Below are positions 9,404 to 18,636 of a stretch of DNA of 64,000 bases, in pieces (the stretch's first letter is position 1; each line of letters opens with the position of its first letter). The notes under the pieces are model-generated. The model did not search any database. It saw nothing but the letters and a program-made list of their open reading frames with translations, and was not told the DNA's origin. A program made the position numbers and the translations under genes. Origin of the DNA: JALZVT01 sp964611345 (GTDB taxonomy: Bacteria > Pseudomonadota > Gammaproteobacteria > Pseudomonadales > Azotimanducaceae); the NCBI GenBank assembly GCA_964611345.1, contig CAZSYU010000001.1, forward strand, positions 1-64,000, given 5' to 3'.

Positions 9404-10110
9404 CAGATGATTCAAACAATGCTGCTGGTCATCACATCCTTGTGGTTGAGGATGAGGTGAAAATTGCCCAGGTATTGCGTGACTATCTGGTCGATGCAGG
9501 GTATGTCGCGACCCATCTGGCACGCGGTGATGAGGTGGTTGCCTGGGTGGACGAGCACAAGCCCGATCTTGTGCTGCTGGATATCATGCTGCCGGGCAAG
9601 AGTGGCCTTGATGTCTGTTCGCAGGTGCGCAAAACAAGCACAGTGCCCATTATCATGTTAACCGCACGGGTTGAAGAAATTGACAAGTTGCTGGGTTTGC
9701 GGATTGGCGCTGATGACTACATTAGCAAACCGTTCAGCCCCCGCGAGGTGGTTGCTCGAGTGACGGCAATACTGCGCAGGGTGCAGATGTTGAGTGCTGC
9801 TGGCGAACCAGAATCTGCAGTTGGTTATCGCGGCCTGATCATCAAGGCAGAGAATTTTCAGGCGCTGTTAAATGGTAAGCCATTAGAACTCACGCCTGTG
9901 GAGTTTCGCATGCTGGCGCTGCTTGCCGAGGCACCAGGGCGCGTCTACTCGCGTGATCAGTTAATGACAACAATCTATGCTGATGGCCGAGTGGTTAGCG
10001 ACCGCACCGTAGATTCGCACGTGAAAAACCTACGCAAGAAACTGCGCGTCGGCTATGGCGATGAAGAAGTGGTGCATTCTATTTACGGTGTGGGCTACAA
10101 ATTTGAGTAG
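9400..10110 (+). CDS. OmpR-family response regulator (BaeR-like)
   Basis: DNA-binding response regulator of 236 residues. The receiver domain has D61 in VLLDIMLPG as phosphorylation site and K110 in ISKPFSP. The C-terminal winged helix contains ELTPVEFRMLALL and the recognition segment SDRTVDSHVKNLRKKL. It is coupled to the kinase by an ATGA overlap and should be its partner. BaeR-type regulators answer envelope stress and control exporters; the regulon here is unknown. The stop TAG abuts the stop of the opposing hydrolase gene with no gap (TAGCTA). Confidence 0.93.
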   Translation: MTDDSNNAAGHHILVVEDEVKIAQVLRDYLVDAGYVATHLARGDEVVAWVDEHKPDLVLLDIMLPGKSGLDVCSQVRKTSTVPIIMLTARVEEIDKLLGLRIGADDYISKPFSPREVVARVTAILRRVQMLSAAGEPESAVGYRGLIIKAENFQALLNGKPLELTPVEFRMLALLAEAPGRVYSRDQLMTTIYADGRVVSDRTVDSHVKNLRKKLRVGYGDEEVVHSIYGVGYKFE

Positions 10111-11028
10111 CTAATCATCGCTGCGCAAAAAATCCAGCAAAATTTCATTCACGCGATCGGGGCATTCAAGCATAGGCGAATGACCGAGTTTAGGCAGCTC
10201 GCACACCTCAAGATTTAAGACAAAGCGCGGTAGATCATTGATGAAGCTGCGCTCGAACGTATCATCCGCTGCCCCCCAAATCAGTAATCCGGGGGTTGTT
10301 GTTTGGGCGTTGCGCGCTGGCCAGTAACTCGACTCCGAGATGTCAGACAGCGGAGGAATATTGGCGCGATACCAGTTGATGCCACCATCGATGGCGCCAG
10401 GCTGGGCTAAGCCCTGGCGAAAGATGGCGTCATGCTCAAAGGTGTAGTGGGGTAGCTTGCGCAGTTTGTCATAGGCGTTTTTCCACATGCGTTCGCCACC
10501 GTTTTCGGTGAGTAGCGCATTGATGTTGCCGCTGCGCATGGAGTACATGTAGTTTGAGCGCTGTTGCTGCTCTGGGTTGGTTTCGAGCATGCCGAGCAAC
10601 TGATTGGTGGGTGGCGCGTTAATGCCAACAACCTTGTGTAGTCGATCGGCGTAGCGCTGGGCGTACGACCACGCCAGTGCGCCGCCCCAGTCATGACCCA
10701 CCAGATAGAACCTGTCGTCGCCAGCCAGATGGCGGGCAAGGTGATCGAGTTGCTCGGCAAGCTTCGCCAATTTGAACTGGTCGAGATCCTCTGGCTTCGA
10801 CGACAGGTTTATGCCGGGTCCGTCGACGGCGACACAGCGGTAGCGGCCTTTGAGGGCGGTCATCTGATGATGAAAGGAAAACCAGAACAGGGGGAAGCCG
10901 TGATAGAAGATCAAAAGCGGACCCGCACCCGTCTCGACCCCCGCCTCGACATAGTGCAGGGTGACGCCGTCGTGTTCAAAGTAACCGTCTTTGAAGTCTG
11001 GCCCCAGAAATTCTGGTAGTTGCGACAT
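10111..11028 (-). CDS. Alpha/beta hydrolase, epoxide hydrolase/dehalogenase type
   Basis: Cytoplasmic alpha/beta-hydrolase of 305 residues. The oxyanion HGFP motif is at residues 43-46 and the nucleophile is Asp113 in VGHDWGGALAW, which marks the epoxide hydrolase / haloalkane or fluoroacetate dehalogenase branch, not the Ser esterases. A late Asp in GAADDTFE and His in LGHSPMLE complete the expected triad. It is the last gene of a minus-strand operon after an OYE reductase and a small unknown gene, with a 9-bp gap to the latter. The exact substrate cannot be read from sequence. Confidence 0.82.
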   Translation of the reverse strand: MSQLPEFLGPDFKDGYFEHDGVTLHYVEAGVETGAGPLLIFYHGFPLFWFSFHHQMTALKGRYRCVAVDGPGINLSSKPEDLDQFKLAKLAEQLDHLARHLAGDDRFYLVGHDWGGALAWSYAQRYADRLHKVVGINAPPTNQLLGMLETNPEQQQRSNYMYSMRSGNINALLTENGGERMWKNAYDKLRKLPHYTFEHDAIFRQGLAQPGAIDGGINWYRANIPPLSDISESSYWPARNAQTTTPGLLIWGAADDTFERSFINDLPRFVLNLEVCELPKLGHSPMLECPDRVNEILLDFLRSDD

Positions 11029-11037
11029 GAACGCGGG

Positions 11038-11508
11038 CTAGCTCATTTGGGCGAGATTAGCATCCAGATAGTCAGCGCTTTTAAGTTCGATGCTGGACAA
11101 CTCATCGAGCTCTGCCGCCATGTCGGGATACGCTGCTTTCAGGGTCTGCCATGCGTTTGCACCCTGGCGCTCAGCGTTGGCCTGGATGGTCATCTGCTCA
11201 ACGGGTGTGTAAGGCTCAAAGGCTGAGTAATAGGTGGCTTTGGCATTGGGTATGATCTCGGCAACCAGGGCGCGGTGTTCCGCCGAGGGCGGAAACATTG
11301 CCTCTACGCGGTCGGCAATCTCATCTTCGCGCGCTGCGCACTCGAGTATGCCGTCGCGATGGCTGGGTACTGCAGCAGCCCACTCGCGGTACCGGTCAGC
11401 GGCTGTACGCTCAAGTTGCGACAGCAGGTAAGGGTAGGCTTCGGCAGGCACACCGCCTAGGTGTTCTGCCAGCAGTTCGCCAAATTTTGGGATTTCTATG
11501 GTGTTCAT
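11038..11508 (-). CDS. Hypothetical helical protein in an OYE operon
   Basis: A 156-residue protein I do not recognise. It has no signal peptide, no membrane segment and no Cys cluster. The composition (many Ala, Glu and Leu, with stretches like LLSQLERTAADRYREWAAAV and DEIADRVEAMF) suggests an all-helical cytoplasmic fold. The start has AGAGGAA about eight bases upstream. It lies 40 bp after the OYE gene and 9 bp before the hydrolase gene, so co-transcription is likely and it may help the same pathway. That it is a real gene is well supported by the operon fit and ribosome site; its function is open. Confidence 0.62.
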   Translation of the reverse strand: MNTIEIPKFGELLAEHLGGVPAEAYPYLLSQLERTAADRYREWAAAVPSHRDGILECAAREDEIADRVEAMFPPSAEHRALVAEIIPNAKATYYSAFEPYTPVEQMTIQANAERQGANAWQTLKAAYPDMAAELDELSSIELKSADYLDANLAQMS

Positions 11509-11548
11509 CAGAAGTTCCTCTTATTGGTTCTGGGGAAGTGGTAACGGG

Positions 11549-12661
11549 TCAATACAGTTTGCTCAGCGACTCTGCGTTCCAGTCGGCCAGTTCGTCGTGG
11601 CGGCCTTCTTTGATTTTTTGGACCCACAGCGGATCCTGCAACAGAGCGCGGCCCACCGCGATCATATCGAACTCGCCTTTCTCAAGCCGTTCAACGGCGA
11701 GACCGATGGGTTGTGTTTTAGAGGCTTCACCCTGAAAGCTGCCGATAAAGTCTGATGACAGACCGACAGAACCGACAGTAATTGCTGGCAGGCCCGTGAG
11801 TTTCTTGCACCAACCCGCGAGATTTAAACCCTGCTCGCCATCGACGTCCGGGTATTCGGCTTCCCACCAGCGTCGTTGGCTGGCGTGCAGTACATCAACG
11901 CCTGAGTCCACAAATACTTTAAGAAAAGCTTCAAGCTGTTGGGGTGTATCCGCCAGACGGGCATTGAAGTCTTGTTGTTTCCACTGTGACCACCGTAGAA
12001 TAATTGGCGTATCTGCACCCACCTGTTTGCGACACTCCGCGATTACTTCACCGGCAAACTGTGCTCGTTGCACTAGATCACCGCCGTACTTGTCAGAGCG
12101 GGTGTTCATAACGCCCCAGAAAAATTCATCGATCAGGTAGCCGTGGGCACCGTGAATTTCGACGCAGTCAAAGCCAAGTTGTTTCGCTTCACCTGCTGCA
12201 TTGGCATAGGCCATGACCATATCCGCCACTTCGCTGTCAGTGGGTTCGGCTTGCACCTGCTTGCCCGTGTGGCTCCGACCGGACGGACTGTCGGAGAGGG
12301 CGTCCGGATCGGGGCCGGTGCCGGGTTGGCGCATCATGCCGACGTGCCAAAGCTGCGGGGCGATCTTGGCTGGTGTTGTGTGCGTGCCCTTAACCACATT
12401 GGCCCAGCCGTCGAGCGCTTGTTGGTTATGAAAGTTAGGTACGTTTACATCATTGGAGGCGCCACCCCGGCCAACGGTGGTGCCTTCTGTAATTATCAAG
12501 CCAACATCGGCCGCACCCCGGCGCTGGTAGTAATCGGCGACGTTCTGTCCTGGCACACCGTCGGGTGAGAACGAGCGGGTCATTGGGGCCATGACAACCC
12601 GATTGGGCAGGGTCATGCCGCGAATGCTTAGGGGTTCGAATAGCGGGGCGACGTCGGACAT
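11549..12661 (-). CDS. Old yellow enzyme family NADH:flavin oxidoreductase
   Basis: FMN-dependent ene-reductase of 370 residues with a single TIM-barrel, lacking the C-terminal Fe-S and pyridine-nucleotide domains of 2,4-dienoyl-CoA reductases. The N-terminus LFEPLSIRGMTLPNRVVMAPM is typical. The segments APQLWHVG and FDCVEIHGAHGYLIDEF carry the usual substrate-contact residues, and the barrel ends with MIAVGRALLQDPLWV. OYE enzymes reduce activated C=C bonds of enones. The first gene of a three-gene minus-strand operon with AAGGAAA before the ATG. Confidence 0.87.
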   Translation of the reverse strand: MSDVAPLFEPLSIRGMTLPNRVVMAPMTRSFSPDGVPGQNVADYYQRRGAADVGLIITEGTTVGRGGASNDVNVPNFHNQQALDGWANVVKGTHTTPAKIAPQLWHVGMMRQPGTGPDPDALSDSPSGRSHTGKQVQAEPTDSEVADMVMAYANAAGEAKQLGFDCVEIHGAHGYLIDEFFWGVMNTRSDKYGGDLVQRAQFAGEVIAECRKQVGADTPIILRWSQWKQQDFNARLADTPQQLEAFLKVFVDSGVDVLHASQRRWWEAEYPDVDGEQGLNLAGWCKKLTGLPAITVGSVGLSSDFIGSFQGEASKTQPIGLAVERLEKGEFDMIAVGRALLQDPLWVQKIKEGRHDELADWNAESLSKLY

Positions 12662-12805
12662 GCAGTTTCCTTAAGGCGCGATTAGGTAAAATCTGTGTGT
12701 AACTTCAGGGTTAGCATCGGTTGCTTACTGGACGGGTTGCCAGCGCTCTAGAGTACTATGAATTGTCTGACTTCTAGCAAGTTGCTGTGCAGCAGAGATT
12801 TAGTG

Positions 12806-14509
12806 ATGAAAAAACAACTAATACGACTGGGTTTGTTGTTATCAATCGTTGTGACGCTGCCTTACAGCGGATTCGCTGAAGAGCGTTATCGCGATCTGCT
12901 GTTTGCAGATGTAGAGGTTGTCGCAGGCGTGCAGTTTGGTGTTGGCCGGCGCGCAGAGGGTGCCGATCAACCGTTGCTGATGGACATATACATGCCCGCC
13001 GGAGACACGGCGACTGACCGCGCCGTTGTTGTACTGGCCTTTCCCGGTGGTTTTGTTAACGGTGCGCGTGATGACTCGGAAATGGTGCAGATGGCAACCC
13101 GTTTTGCGCGACATGGGTTTGTGGCGGCCTCCATTGACTATCGTCTGATCGAAGACTCCCCGGACAGTTCTGGCGAACTGCAAGTGCGGGTGTTGCAAGC
13201 GATCCATGACATGCGCGCCGCCGTAAGATTCTTTCGAGAAGATGGGGCAGGTGCAGATCGGTATGGCACAGACGGGCAACACGTGTTTGCCGGCGGAATT
13301 TCTGCCGGTGCTGTTATGGCTGGGGCCATGGGCACACTCGACGAAGGCGATGACCTGGGCAACACGGTCACAGAGTATCTTGCAGTCAATGGTGGGATCG
13401 CAGGCAACAGCAGCACCAATACTGAGTTTTCATCTGCGGTTAGTGGCGTGTTGCAGATCTCTGGTGCTATCCAGGATGTAGACTGGATCGAGCCTGACTC
13501 TGCACCCATCTTCGCCGCTCACGAGGAGTTTGACCCCATCGTCCCCTGTGGCACGATCCCTGGTCTCGGATTTATCGCCTTTGGTCAGGCACTGGTCTCC
13601 TCTGGCGCCTGCGACATGATTCCCGCCGCGCGAGATGTCGGCGTACCTACAGAATTCTTTTTCGACCGCGGATCGTTTAATCACGTTGGTTTCAGTAACA
13701 GCGAATTCATCGAGATACTCGACGGTGCAGCGGAGTTCTTTTTCAATGAAGTTCTGCGACCGGTTGCGCTTGCCAGTGCGGTGTTGCCCGGCAGCCGAGC
13801 GGTGCAGGTCGACGATGTTGCGACGGTCTTCGCCTCCGTCATCAACACAACCGACAACGAGCTCACTGGGTGCGTGGTAAGGCCGATGACCGATCTGCCT
13901 GCAGAGTTCAGCTATCGCACTGCAAACCCGGTTAACGTGCCTGTAGGGGAGGCGGATGCTCCTTTCGCAATAGCACCCGGGGCGATCCAGAACCTGGTAC
14001 TGAGCGTTACGCCAGACGATGACTTTTCCCCAACAGCGCTGTTTTTGCGCTATGAATGTGCGGACGCGAGAGCGGCGACAAATGTGTTGGGTGTCAACAC
14101 CCTGTTGCTCTCTGCCAGTAACGATCCGGTCGCCGATATCATTGGCCTAACCACCGAGGTCGATCTGGTCGCGCAAGTCAATGCGACTGCGCTGTTTGCC
14201 GTGGGCTCTGCCAATGTCGGAGTCACCGAGTCCATTGCGGTCAGCGTGGATGATGGCAACGCGGGCCTGCCGCTGCAGCTTCTAATCTGTCCTACTGATC
14301 CCGCGACGGGCGCGTGCGTTGCACCTGCAACCCCAAGCAGCACATTGACCTACGAGGCTGGCAGTACGGCGTCATTCGCGGTGTTCGCTACACCCACAGG
14401 TGAGATCACCAACGCCCCGGCAAGCAACCGCATCTTTGTGCGTTTCCGTGGCGAGAATGGCGACGTGCGTGGTTCAACCAGTACGGCGGTACGCACACTG
14501 GCACAATAA
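12806..14509 (+). CDS. Secreted alpha/beta hydrolase (carboxylesterase-like) with C-terminal extension
   Basis: Exported protein of about 567 residues. I start it at ATG 12806 (MKKQLIRLG) because this gives a clean signal peptide ending GFA before EERY. An in-frame ATG 48 bp upstream adds residues that spoil it. Residues about 60-330 form an alpha/beta-hydrolase of the carboxylesterase type, with VVLAFPGGFVNGA as the HGG-like oxyanion region and GGISAGAVMAG as the nucleophile elbow (GxSxG with Ser). The last ~220 residues look like all-beta repeats (for example VDDVATVFASVINTTDNELT) that could bind surface or substrate. It stands alone between an opposing operon and a plus-strand monooxygenase. 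Confidence 0.75.
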   Translation: MKKQLIRLGLLLSIVVTLPYSGFAEERYRDLLFADVEVVAGVQFGVGRRAEGADQPLLMDIYMPAGDTATDRAVVVLAFPGGFVNGARDDSEMVQMATRFARHGFVAASIDYRLIEDSPDSSGELQVRVLQAIHDMRAAVRFFREDGAGADRYGTDGQHVFAGGISAGAVMAGAMGTLDEGDDLGNTVTEYLAVNGGIAGNSSTNTEFSSAVSGVLQISGAIQDVDWIEPDSAPIFAAHEEFDPIVPCGTIPGLGFIAFGQALVSSGACDMIPAARDVGVPTEFFFDRGSFNHVGFSNSEFIEILDGAAEFFFNEVLRPVALASAVLPGSRAVQVDDVATVFASVINTTDNELTGCVVRPMTDLPAEFSYRTANPVNVPVGEADAPFAIAPGAIQNLVLSVTPDDDFSPTALFLRYECADARAATNVLGVNTLLLSASNDPVADIIGLTTEVDLVAQVNATALFAVGSANVGVTESIAVSVDDGNAGLPLQLLICPTDPATGACVAPATPSSTLTYEAGSTASFAVFATPTGEITNAPASNRIFVRFRGENGDVRGSTSTAVRTLAQ

Positions 14510-14581
14510 TCAAAGTCTGGGACAAAGATTAGATGCTGTGAAAGAATCAGGGGTTACGCGATAGAGCAAGAGGGTAACTCG

Positions 14582-16417
14582 ATGAGTAGTGAGCGTCTGC
14601 ACAACATGTTTCCGGATCTGGACTTCGATCCCGATGAACTCAGGGCGAAGTATCTGGCGGAACGTGACAGGCGAATTCGCGACGACGGCGAAGATCAGTA
14701 TATCGAGGCTGCTGCAGAGTTTGCCGACTACGCCGAAGTGGACCCTTATGTCGAGCCCGGCTTTGAGCGTGAACCACTCGACATCGATATAGAGGTTGCC
14801 ATTATTGGCGGCGGTTTCAGCGGGCTGATGGCTGCAGCGCGGCTCAAAGAGCGCGGCGTCACCAATTTTCGGGTGATTGAATCGGCTGGTGACTTCGGTG
14901 GCACCTGGTACTGGAACCGCTATCCGGGTGCGCAGTGTGATATTGAATCCTATTGCTATCTGCCTCTGCTCGAAGAGACGGGCATCATGCCGAAAGAAAA
15001 ATACTCCTATGCGCCTGAGATCTTTGAGCATACCCAACGCATCGGCGAGTACTTCGGTCTGTACGACAACACCATCTTTCAAACCCGGGTAACAGAGGTG
15101 CGTTGGAGCGAGGCCGATAACTACTGGCAAGTCTCCACCCAGCGCAACGACAGCATTCGTGCGAAATTTGTCATTCAGGCCACCGGCCCGGCAAACCGGC
15201 CGAAGTTACCTGGCATTCCGGGCATCGAGTCATACACAGGGCATACCTTTCATACGTCGCGCTGGGACTACGAATACACCGGCGGAGACCACAATGGTGA
15301 TTTGACTGAGCTTGCTGACAAGCGCGTCGCGATCATCGGTACCGGTGCTACGGCGATCCAGTGCGTGCCCTTTCTGGGTAAGCACGCCAAAGAGCTGTAT
15401 GTGTTTCAACGCACGCCGTCTTCCGTCGATTTGCGGGGTAATTCGCCAACGGATGAGGACTGGTACAAAAACCTCGAGCCCGGCTGGCAGCGTGCGCGCC
15501 GCGAGAACTTTGCAGCAACCCTTGCGGGGCAGAACTTCGGTGAAGACCTGGTGGCCGACGGTTGGACCGACATTGCGCGGCGCATCGGTATCTCGTTAAT
15601 GAATCGCAACGCTGACGATGGCGATATCGATATGGCGGAGGTAGCGTTGCGAGCCGAAATTGCTGACTTTCAAAAGATGAATGAAATTCGTGGTCGCGTG
15701 GATGAGGAAGTGTCCAAGACGGCGGCGGCCGAAGCGCTAAAGCCCTGGTATCGACAGTTCTGCAAACGCCCGACATTTAATGATGAATACCTCGCCACGT
15801 TCAGTCGTGACAACGTGCACCTGGTGGATGTGTCAAGCAGTAAGGGCGTTGAGGAGATAACGGCCAATGCTGTAGTAGCCAATGGCGAATCCTATGAAGT
15901 GGACTGCATTATCTATGCCACCGGTTTTGAGATTACCACCACCGCGCATCGTCGAGTCGACTTTGACACCATAGGGTGCAATGGCCTGTCGCTGTACAAG
16001 CACTGGGAGAACGGCTTTCGTACGTTGCATGGCTTGAGTGCGAACGGTTTTCCCAACTGGTTCACCATTGGCATTAATCAGAATGGCTTGTCACCAAACA
16101 TGACGGCCATGTTTGATGATCAGGCTGTGCACGTTGCCTACATTATCGACGAACTGGGCAAGCGCAACCTGCAGGTTGCCGAGGTGACGGCAGAAGCGGA
16201 AGACGCCTGGATTGAGCAGATCATCGCGGCGGCCGGTTCAGGCATGGGCGCCACAGAGTTTTTGGAGGCGTGTACGCCCGGGTATTACAACCGCGAGGGC
16301 AACACCTCCAATATCAATCGCCAAAACTCACCTTATGCACCGGGCATTAACGCGTTTAATGCGCTGTTGAAAGAATGGCGGGATAAAGGCGACATGGCGG
16401 GCATGGCGCTAAGCTAG
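14582..16417 (+). CDS. Flavin-containing Baeyer-Villiger-type monooxygenase (long form)
   Basis: FAD/NADPH monooxygenase of 611 residues. Motifs: FAD Rossmann IIGGGFSGL (about 74-82), GGTWYWNRYPGAQCD (106-120), the Baeyer-Villiger fingerprint at 218-229 in the form Y-x-G-x3-H-x3-W-D, and the second Rossmann IIGTGATAIQ near 253. The fingerprint has Tyr where Phe is usual, still within the family. An extra ~70 residues precede the first Rossmann fold, as in phenylacetone/steroid-type monooxygenases. Such enzymes insert oxygen next to a ketone to give esters or lactones. A GAGGG site precedes the ATG. The stop shares the palindrome CTAG with the stop of the opposing hydrolase gene, which could act on the resulting ester. 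Confidence 0.85.
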   Translation: MSSERLHNMFPDLDFDPDELRAKYLAERDRRIRDDGEDQYIEAAAEFADYAEVDPYVEPGFEREPLDIDIEVAIIGGGFSGLMAAARLKERGVTNFRVIESAGDFGGTWYWNRYPGAQCDIESYCYLPLLEETGIMPKEKYSYAPEIFEHTQRIGEYFGLYDNTIFQTRVTEVRWSEADNYWQVSTQRNDSIRAKFVIQATGPANRPKLPGIPGIESYTGHTFHTSRWDYEYTGGDHNGDLTELADKRVAIIGTGATAIQCVPFLGKHAKELYVFQRTPSSVDLRGNSPTDEDWYKNLEPGWQRARRENFAATLAGQNFGEDLVADGWTDIARRIGISLMNRNADDGDIDMAEVALRAEIADFQKMNEIRGRVDEEVSKTAAAEALKPWYRQFCKRPTFNDEYLATFSRDNVHLVDVSSSKGVEEITANAVVANGESYEVDCIIYATGFEITTTAHRRVDFDTIGCNGLSLYKHWENGFRTLHGLSANGFPNWFTIGINQNGLSPNMTAMFDDQAVHVAYIIDELGKRNLQVAEVTAEAEDAWIEQIIAAAGSGMGATEFLEACTPGYYNREGNTSNINRQNSPYAPGINAFNALLKEWRDKGDMAGMALS

Positions 16418-17760
16418 TTTTGTGCGGCCTTGTAATGCAGCTCCATACCCACAGCCCAACGCCGCTGAAAACCGCGCCAATGGCTGGTTTCGGTTGCGCC
16501 GGCAAGTTTGCCGTTCAGCTGTTCACCGGTAGCGGTTTCCCAGACACTTGCGTTTGAGTCTGCAACCGGCGTATTTAGATAGGCTGCCTTGTCGGCTTCG
16601 CCTTTCAGGTGCAGATCGAGAAACGCGGTGATGAAGTGTTGGTTGATGGCATTGATCCGCTCCGAGCGCCAGACGGGCTCGCGCATGTATTCCACCACCT
16701 GAAAGCTTTTGTTTGCGGGAAACTCAGTATCGGGGATGGCGTTGCCTGCGATGTTGTGGCGCGCTTCCCGATACACCAAGAGGTAACGATCGCTCGCCTG
16801 TGTGTTGTCGAATAACCACTGCACCCCCTGGTCAAAATCAACCACATCATCCTGATTACCGGCGATGAAGAAGGTGGGCACACCGATTTTGCCGAGCCCT
16901 TCAGCACGCCATGAGCGGTTATCAGGTGCACCGCCCCAGGGGGCTAACGCAATCATGGCAGTGATTGGGGTGGGCGCGTCCAGGTCATCCCGCATGGTGG
17001 TTTTTGCGGCCTCGGGCATATTGCTCAGGCCTTCACCCTCGTAGTCGTAGACAGCGCCTGCGGTGCGCAGCGCGCCGTAACCGCCCATGGAATAGCCAAT
17101 CACCGCAACTTGTCTACTGTCGATGGCGGCCGCGTAGCCGCTCTCGGCAGCTGCTGCCCGACTGCGCAGTTGCTCGATAACCTGGTATTGATCGAGCGCG
17201 CGGTTTTGCAAGACGTTACCAAATGACAGTAGAAAGGACAGGGCACCGTCTGGTGGTGCGTCCGCGTGATCTATAGAAGCGACAACGTAACCGTGCGAGG
17301 CAATGTGTTCGCCCAAGAAACTCATGTGCTCGGCCCAGCCGCCGTAGCCGTGGGAGATCACGACCAATGGGAATTGCTCGCTAGTGAGTGCAGGTGCTGC
17401 GTTGTGTGCAGAACCCGTAAAGATAACAGGTAGAGGACTGTCGGGATCGCGGGACAGGTTGCGTTCGTAGTTTACGGTGCCACCCGTTGATGTTGTGGTT
17501 GGGTACCAGAGGCGAACCCGCAGATTGCGTTGTGCAGAGGACGTATTGCCGGTGACGGGGCTCGTAGCGGTGATGACAGGGCGATTGCCCAGCTCGAAGG
17601 TCTCCTCCAGTGTGCCAATTGCAAAACGTCCAACTCTGCCCAGCTCCGGCAGTTCTGTTAATGCGCCGGCATGAACCGTTGGCGTAAGATTGTAGGCAGT
17701 AACAGCGCCGCCGAGTAACACAACAGCAACAAAGCCGCCGGCCAGGTATCTTTTCTTCAT
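16414..17760 (-). CDS. Exported alpha/beta hydrolase (dienelactone hydrolase/PAF-acetylhydrolase-like)
   Basis: A 448-residue protein with an N-terminal membrane or signal segment (YLAGGFVAVVLLGGAVTAY). ATG 17760 (MKKRYLAGG) is preferred over an in-frame TTG two codons upstream and has AAGAG nine bases away. The catalytic region resembles platelet-activating-factor acetylhydrolase and dienelactone hydrolase proteins: PLVVISHGYGG near residue 125, nucleophile elbow GYSMGGYGAL, and a late His in REARHNIAG. It converges on the monooxygenase gene with both stop codons inside one CTAG. It probably acts in the periplasm or at the membrane. Confidence 0.75.
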   Translation of the reverse strand: MKKRYLAGGFVAVVLLGGAVTAYNLTPTVHAGALTELPELGRVGRFAIGTLEETFELGNRPVITATSPVTGNTSSAQRNLRVRLWYPTTTSTGGTVNYERNLSRDPDSPLPVIFTGSAHNAAPALTSEQFPLVVISHGYGGWAEHMSFLGEHIASHGYVVASIDHADAPPDGALSFLLSFGNVLQNRALDQYQVIEQLRSRAAAAESGYAAAIDSRQVAVIGYSMGGYGALRTAGAVYDYEGEGLSNMPEAAKTTMRDDLDAPTPITAMIALAPWGGAPDNRSWRAEGLGKIGVPTFFIAGNQDDVVDFDQGVQWLFDNTQASDRYLLVYREARHNIAGNAIPDTEFPANKSFQVVEYMREPVWRSERINAINQHFITAFLDLHLKGEADKAAYLNTPVADSNASVWETATGEQLNGKLAGATETSHWRGFQRRWAVGMELHYKAAQN

Positions 17761-17880
17761 GTACAACGCTCTTGGTGGATTGCACGGAGTTTAGCAGGGT
17801 CTGGGCGCCTGCTCGGTGAGTTGCGATCGACGTAGGAATGGAGCAGGGTTAAGGGTATGCGTTAGACAGGGAGATGTTTT

Positions 17881-18636
17881 GTGCTTAACACAGCGAACTT
17901 CAAGATTGCATGGCGCTGGATGGTAGCAAGCAGCTTCGGGTTGCTAGCTGGCGCAGTCTTTGGCGCGAGCCCAGAAGCCAAACCAGAAAGTGATGCTGAA
18001 AACAACAACAGCGCGCCAATTGCTGCTGCTGAGCCTGCGGTGATTGAAACCTTCAAGCCTCCCAAGATCAGCAAGTCTGCACCACTGGCGGCACCGAATT
18101 ACCCAACACGTGCTGTAAAGCGTGGCCGGGAGGGATGGGTAGTGGTGTCGATGATGGTCGACTCGGAAGGGAAAACCTACGATGTCACAGCGGTTGACTC
18201 CTCGGGTAATAGCGCGTTTGAGAAGAGCGCTATTGCAGTGGCAGAAAAGTGGACCTTTGAGCCGGCAGAGTTTGGCGGGAGGAAAATCCTTGCTTCACAC
18301 CGCCATCGCATTGCTTTCGAATTGACGGCGACTGCGGATGGTGCAGCTCGACACTTCGTAAGTCGCTACCGCGCCGTCAACGAAGCCATAGTGAAGAACG
18401 ATAAGGATAAGGCTGAAAAAGGTCTGCAAAGGTTAGATTCGCTCAGCCGCAGTCTCTACGAGCAGGCCTATTGGCAACTTGCCCGCTTCCAGTATGAACG
18501 AAAGTGGGGCACGGATGCCGACAGCTACCGCGCACTGAACCGGGCGGCTTACCTCTACACTGCCCCCGAGGTTACTATGGATACATTCATAGCCCGACAC
18601 GGTCTATTCCATAGAACCCGCCGATCAACGCTGTGA
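17881..18636 (+). CDS. Periplasmic TonB C-terminal-domain protein
   Basis: A 251-residue protein starting at GTG, preceded by GGGAG about seven bases upstream. An N-terminal hydrophobic stretch (WMVASSFGLLAGAVFG) serves as a signal or anchor. Residues about 65-135 form a TonB_C domain: APNYPTRAVKRGREGWVVV, a DSSGNSAFEKSAI segment and KWTFEPAEFGG. The classic long Pro-Lys linker of TonB is missing, so this is not the main energy transducer. The last ~110 residues look helical, TPR-like (ARFQYERKWGTDADSYRALN). They end in an Arg-rich tail (RHGLFHRTRRSTL) that does not look like a natural domain end, so a C-terminal truncation is possible. Related proteins accompany surface receptors but none is next door. 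Confidence 0.7.
   Translation: MLNTANFKIAWRWMVASSFGLLAGAVFGASPEAKPESDAENNNSAPIAAAEPAVIETFKPPKISKSAPLAAPNYPTRAVKRGREGWVVVSMMVDSEGKTYDVTAVDSSGNSAFEKSAIAVAEKWTFEPAEFGGRKILASHRHRIAFELTATADGAARHFVSRYRAVNEAIVKNDKDKAEKGLQRLDSLSRSLYEQAYWQLARFQYERKWGTDADSYRALNRAAYLYTAPEVTMDTFIARHGLFHRTRRSTL

Noticed and set aside
14510..15130. Minus-strand open frame of 206 codons
   Set aside because: Opposite the N-terminal half of the long monooxygenase; protein looks random.
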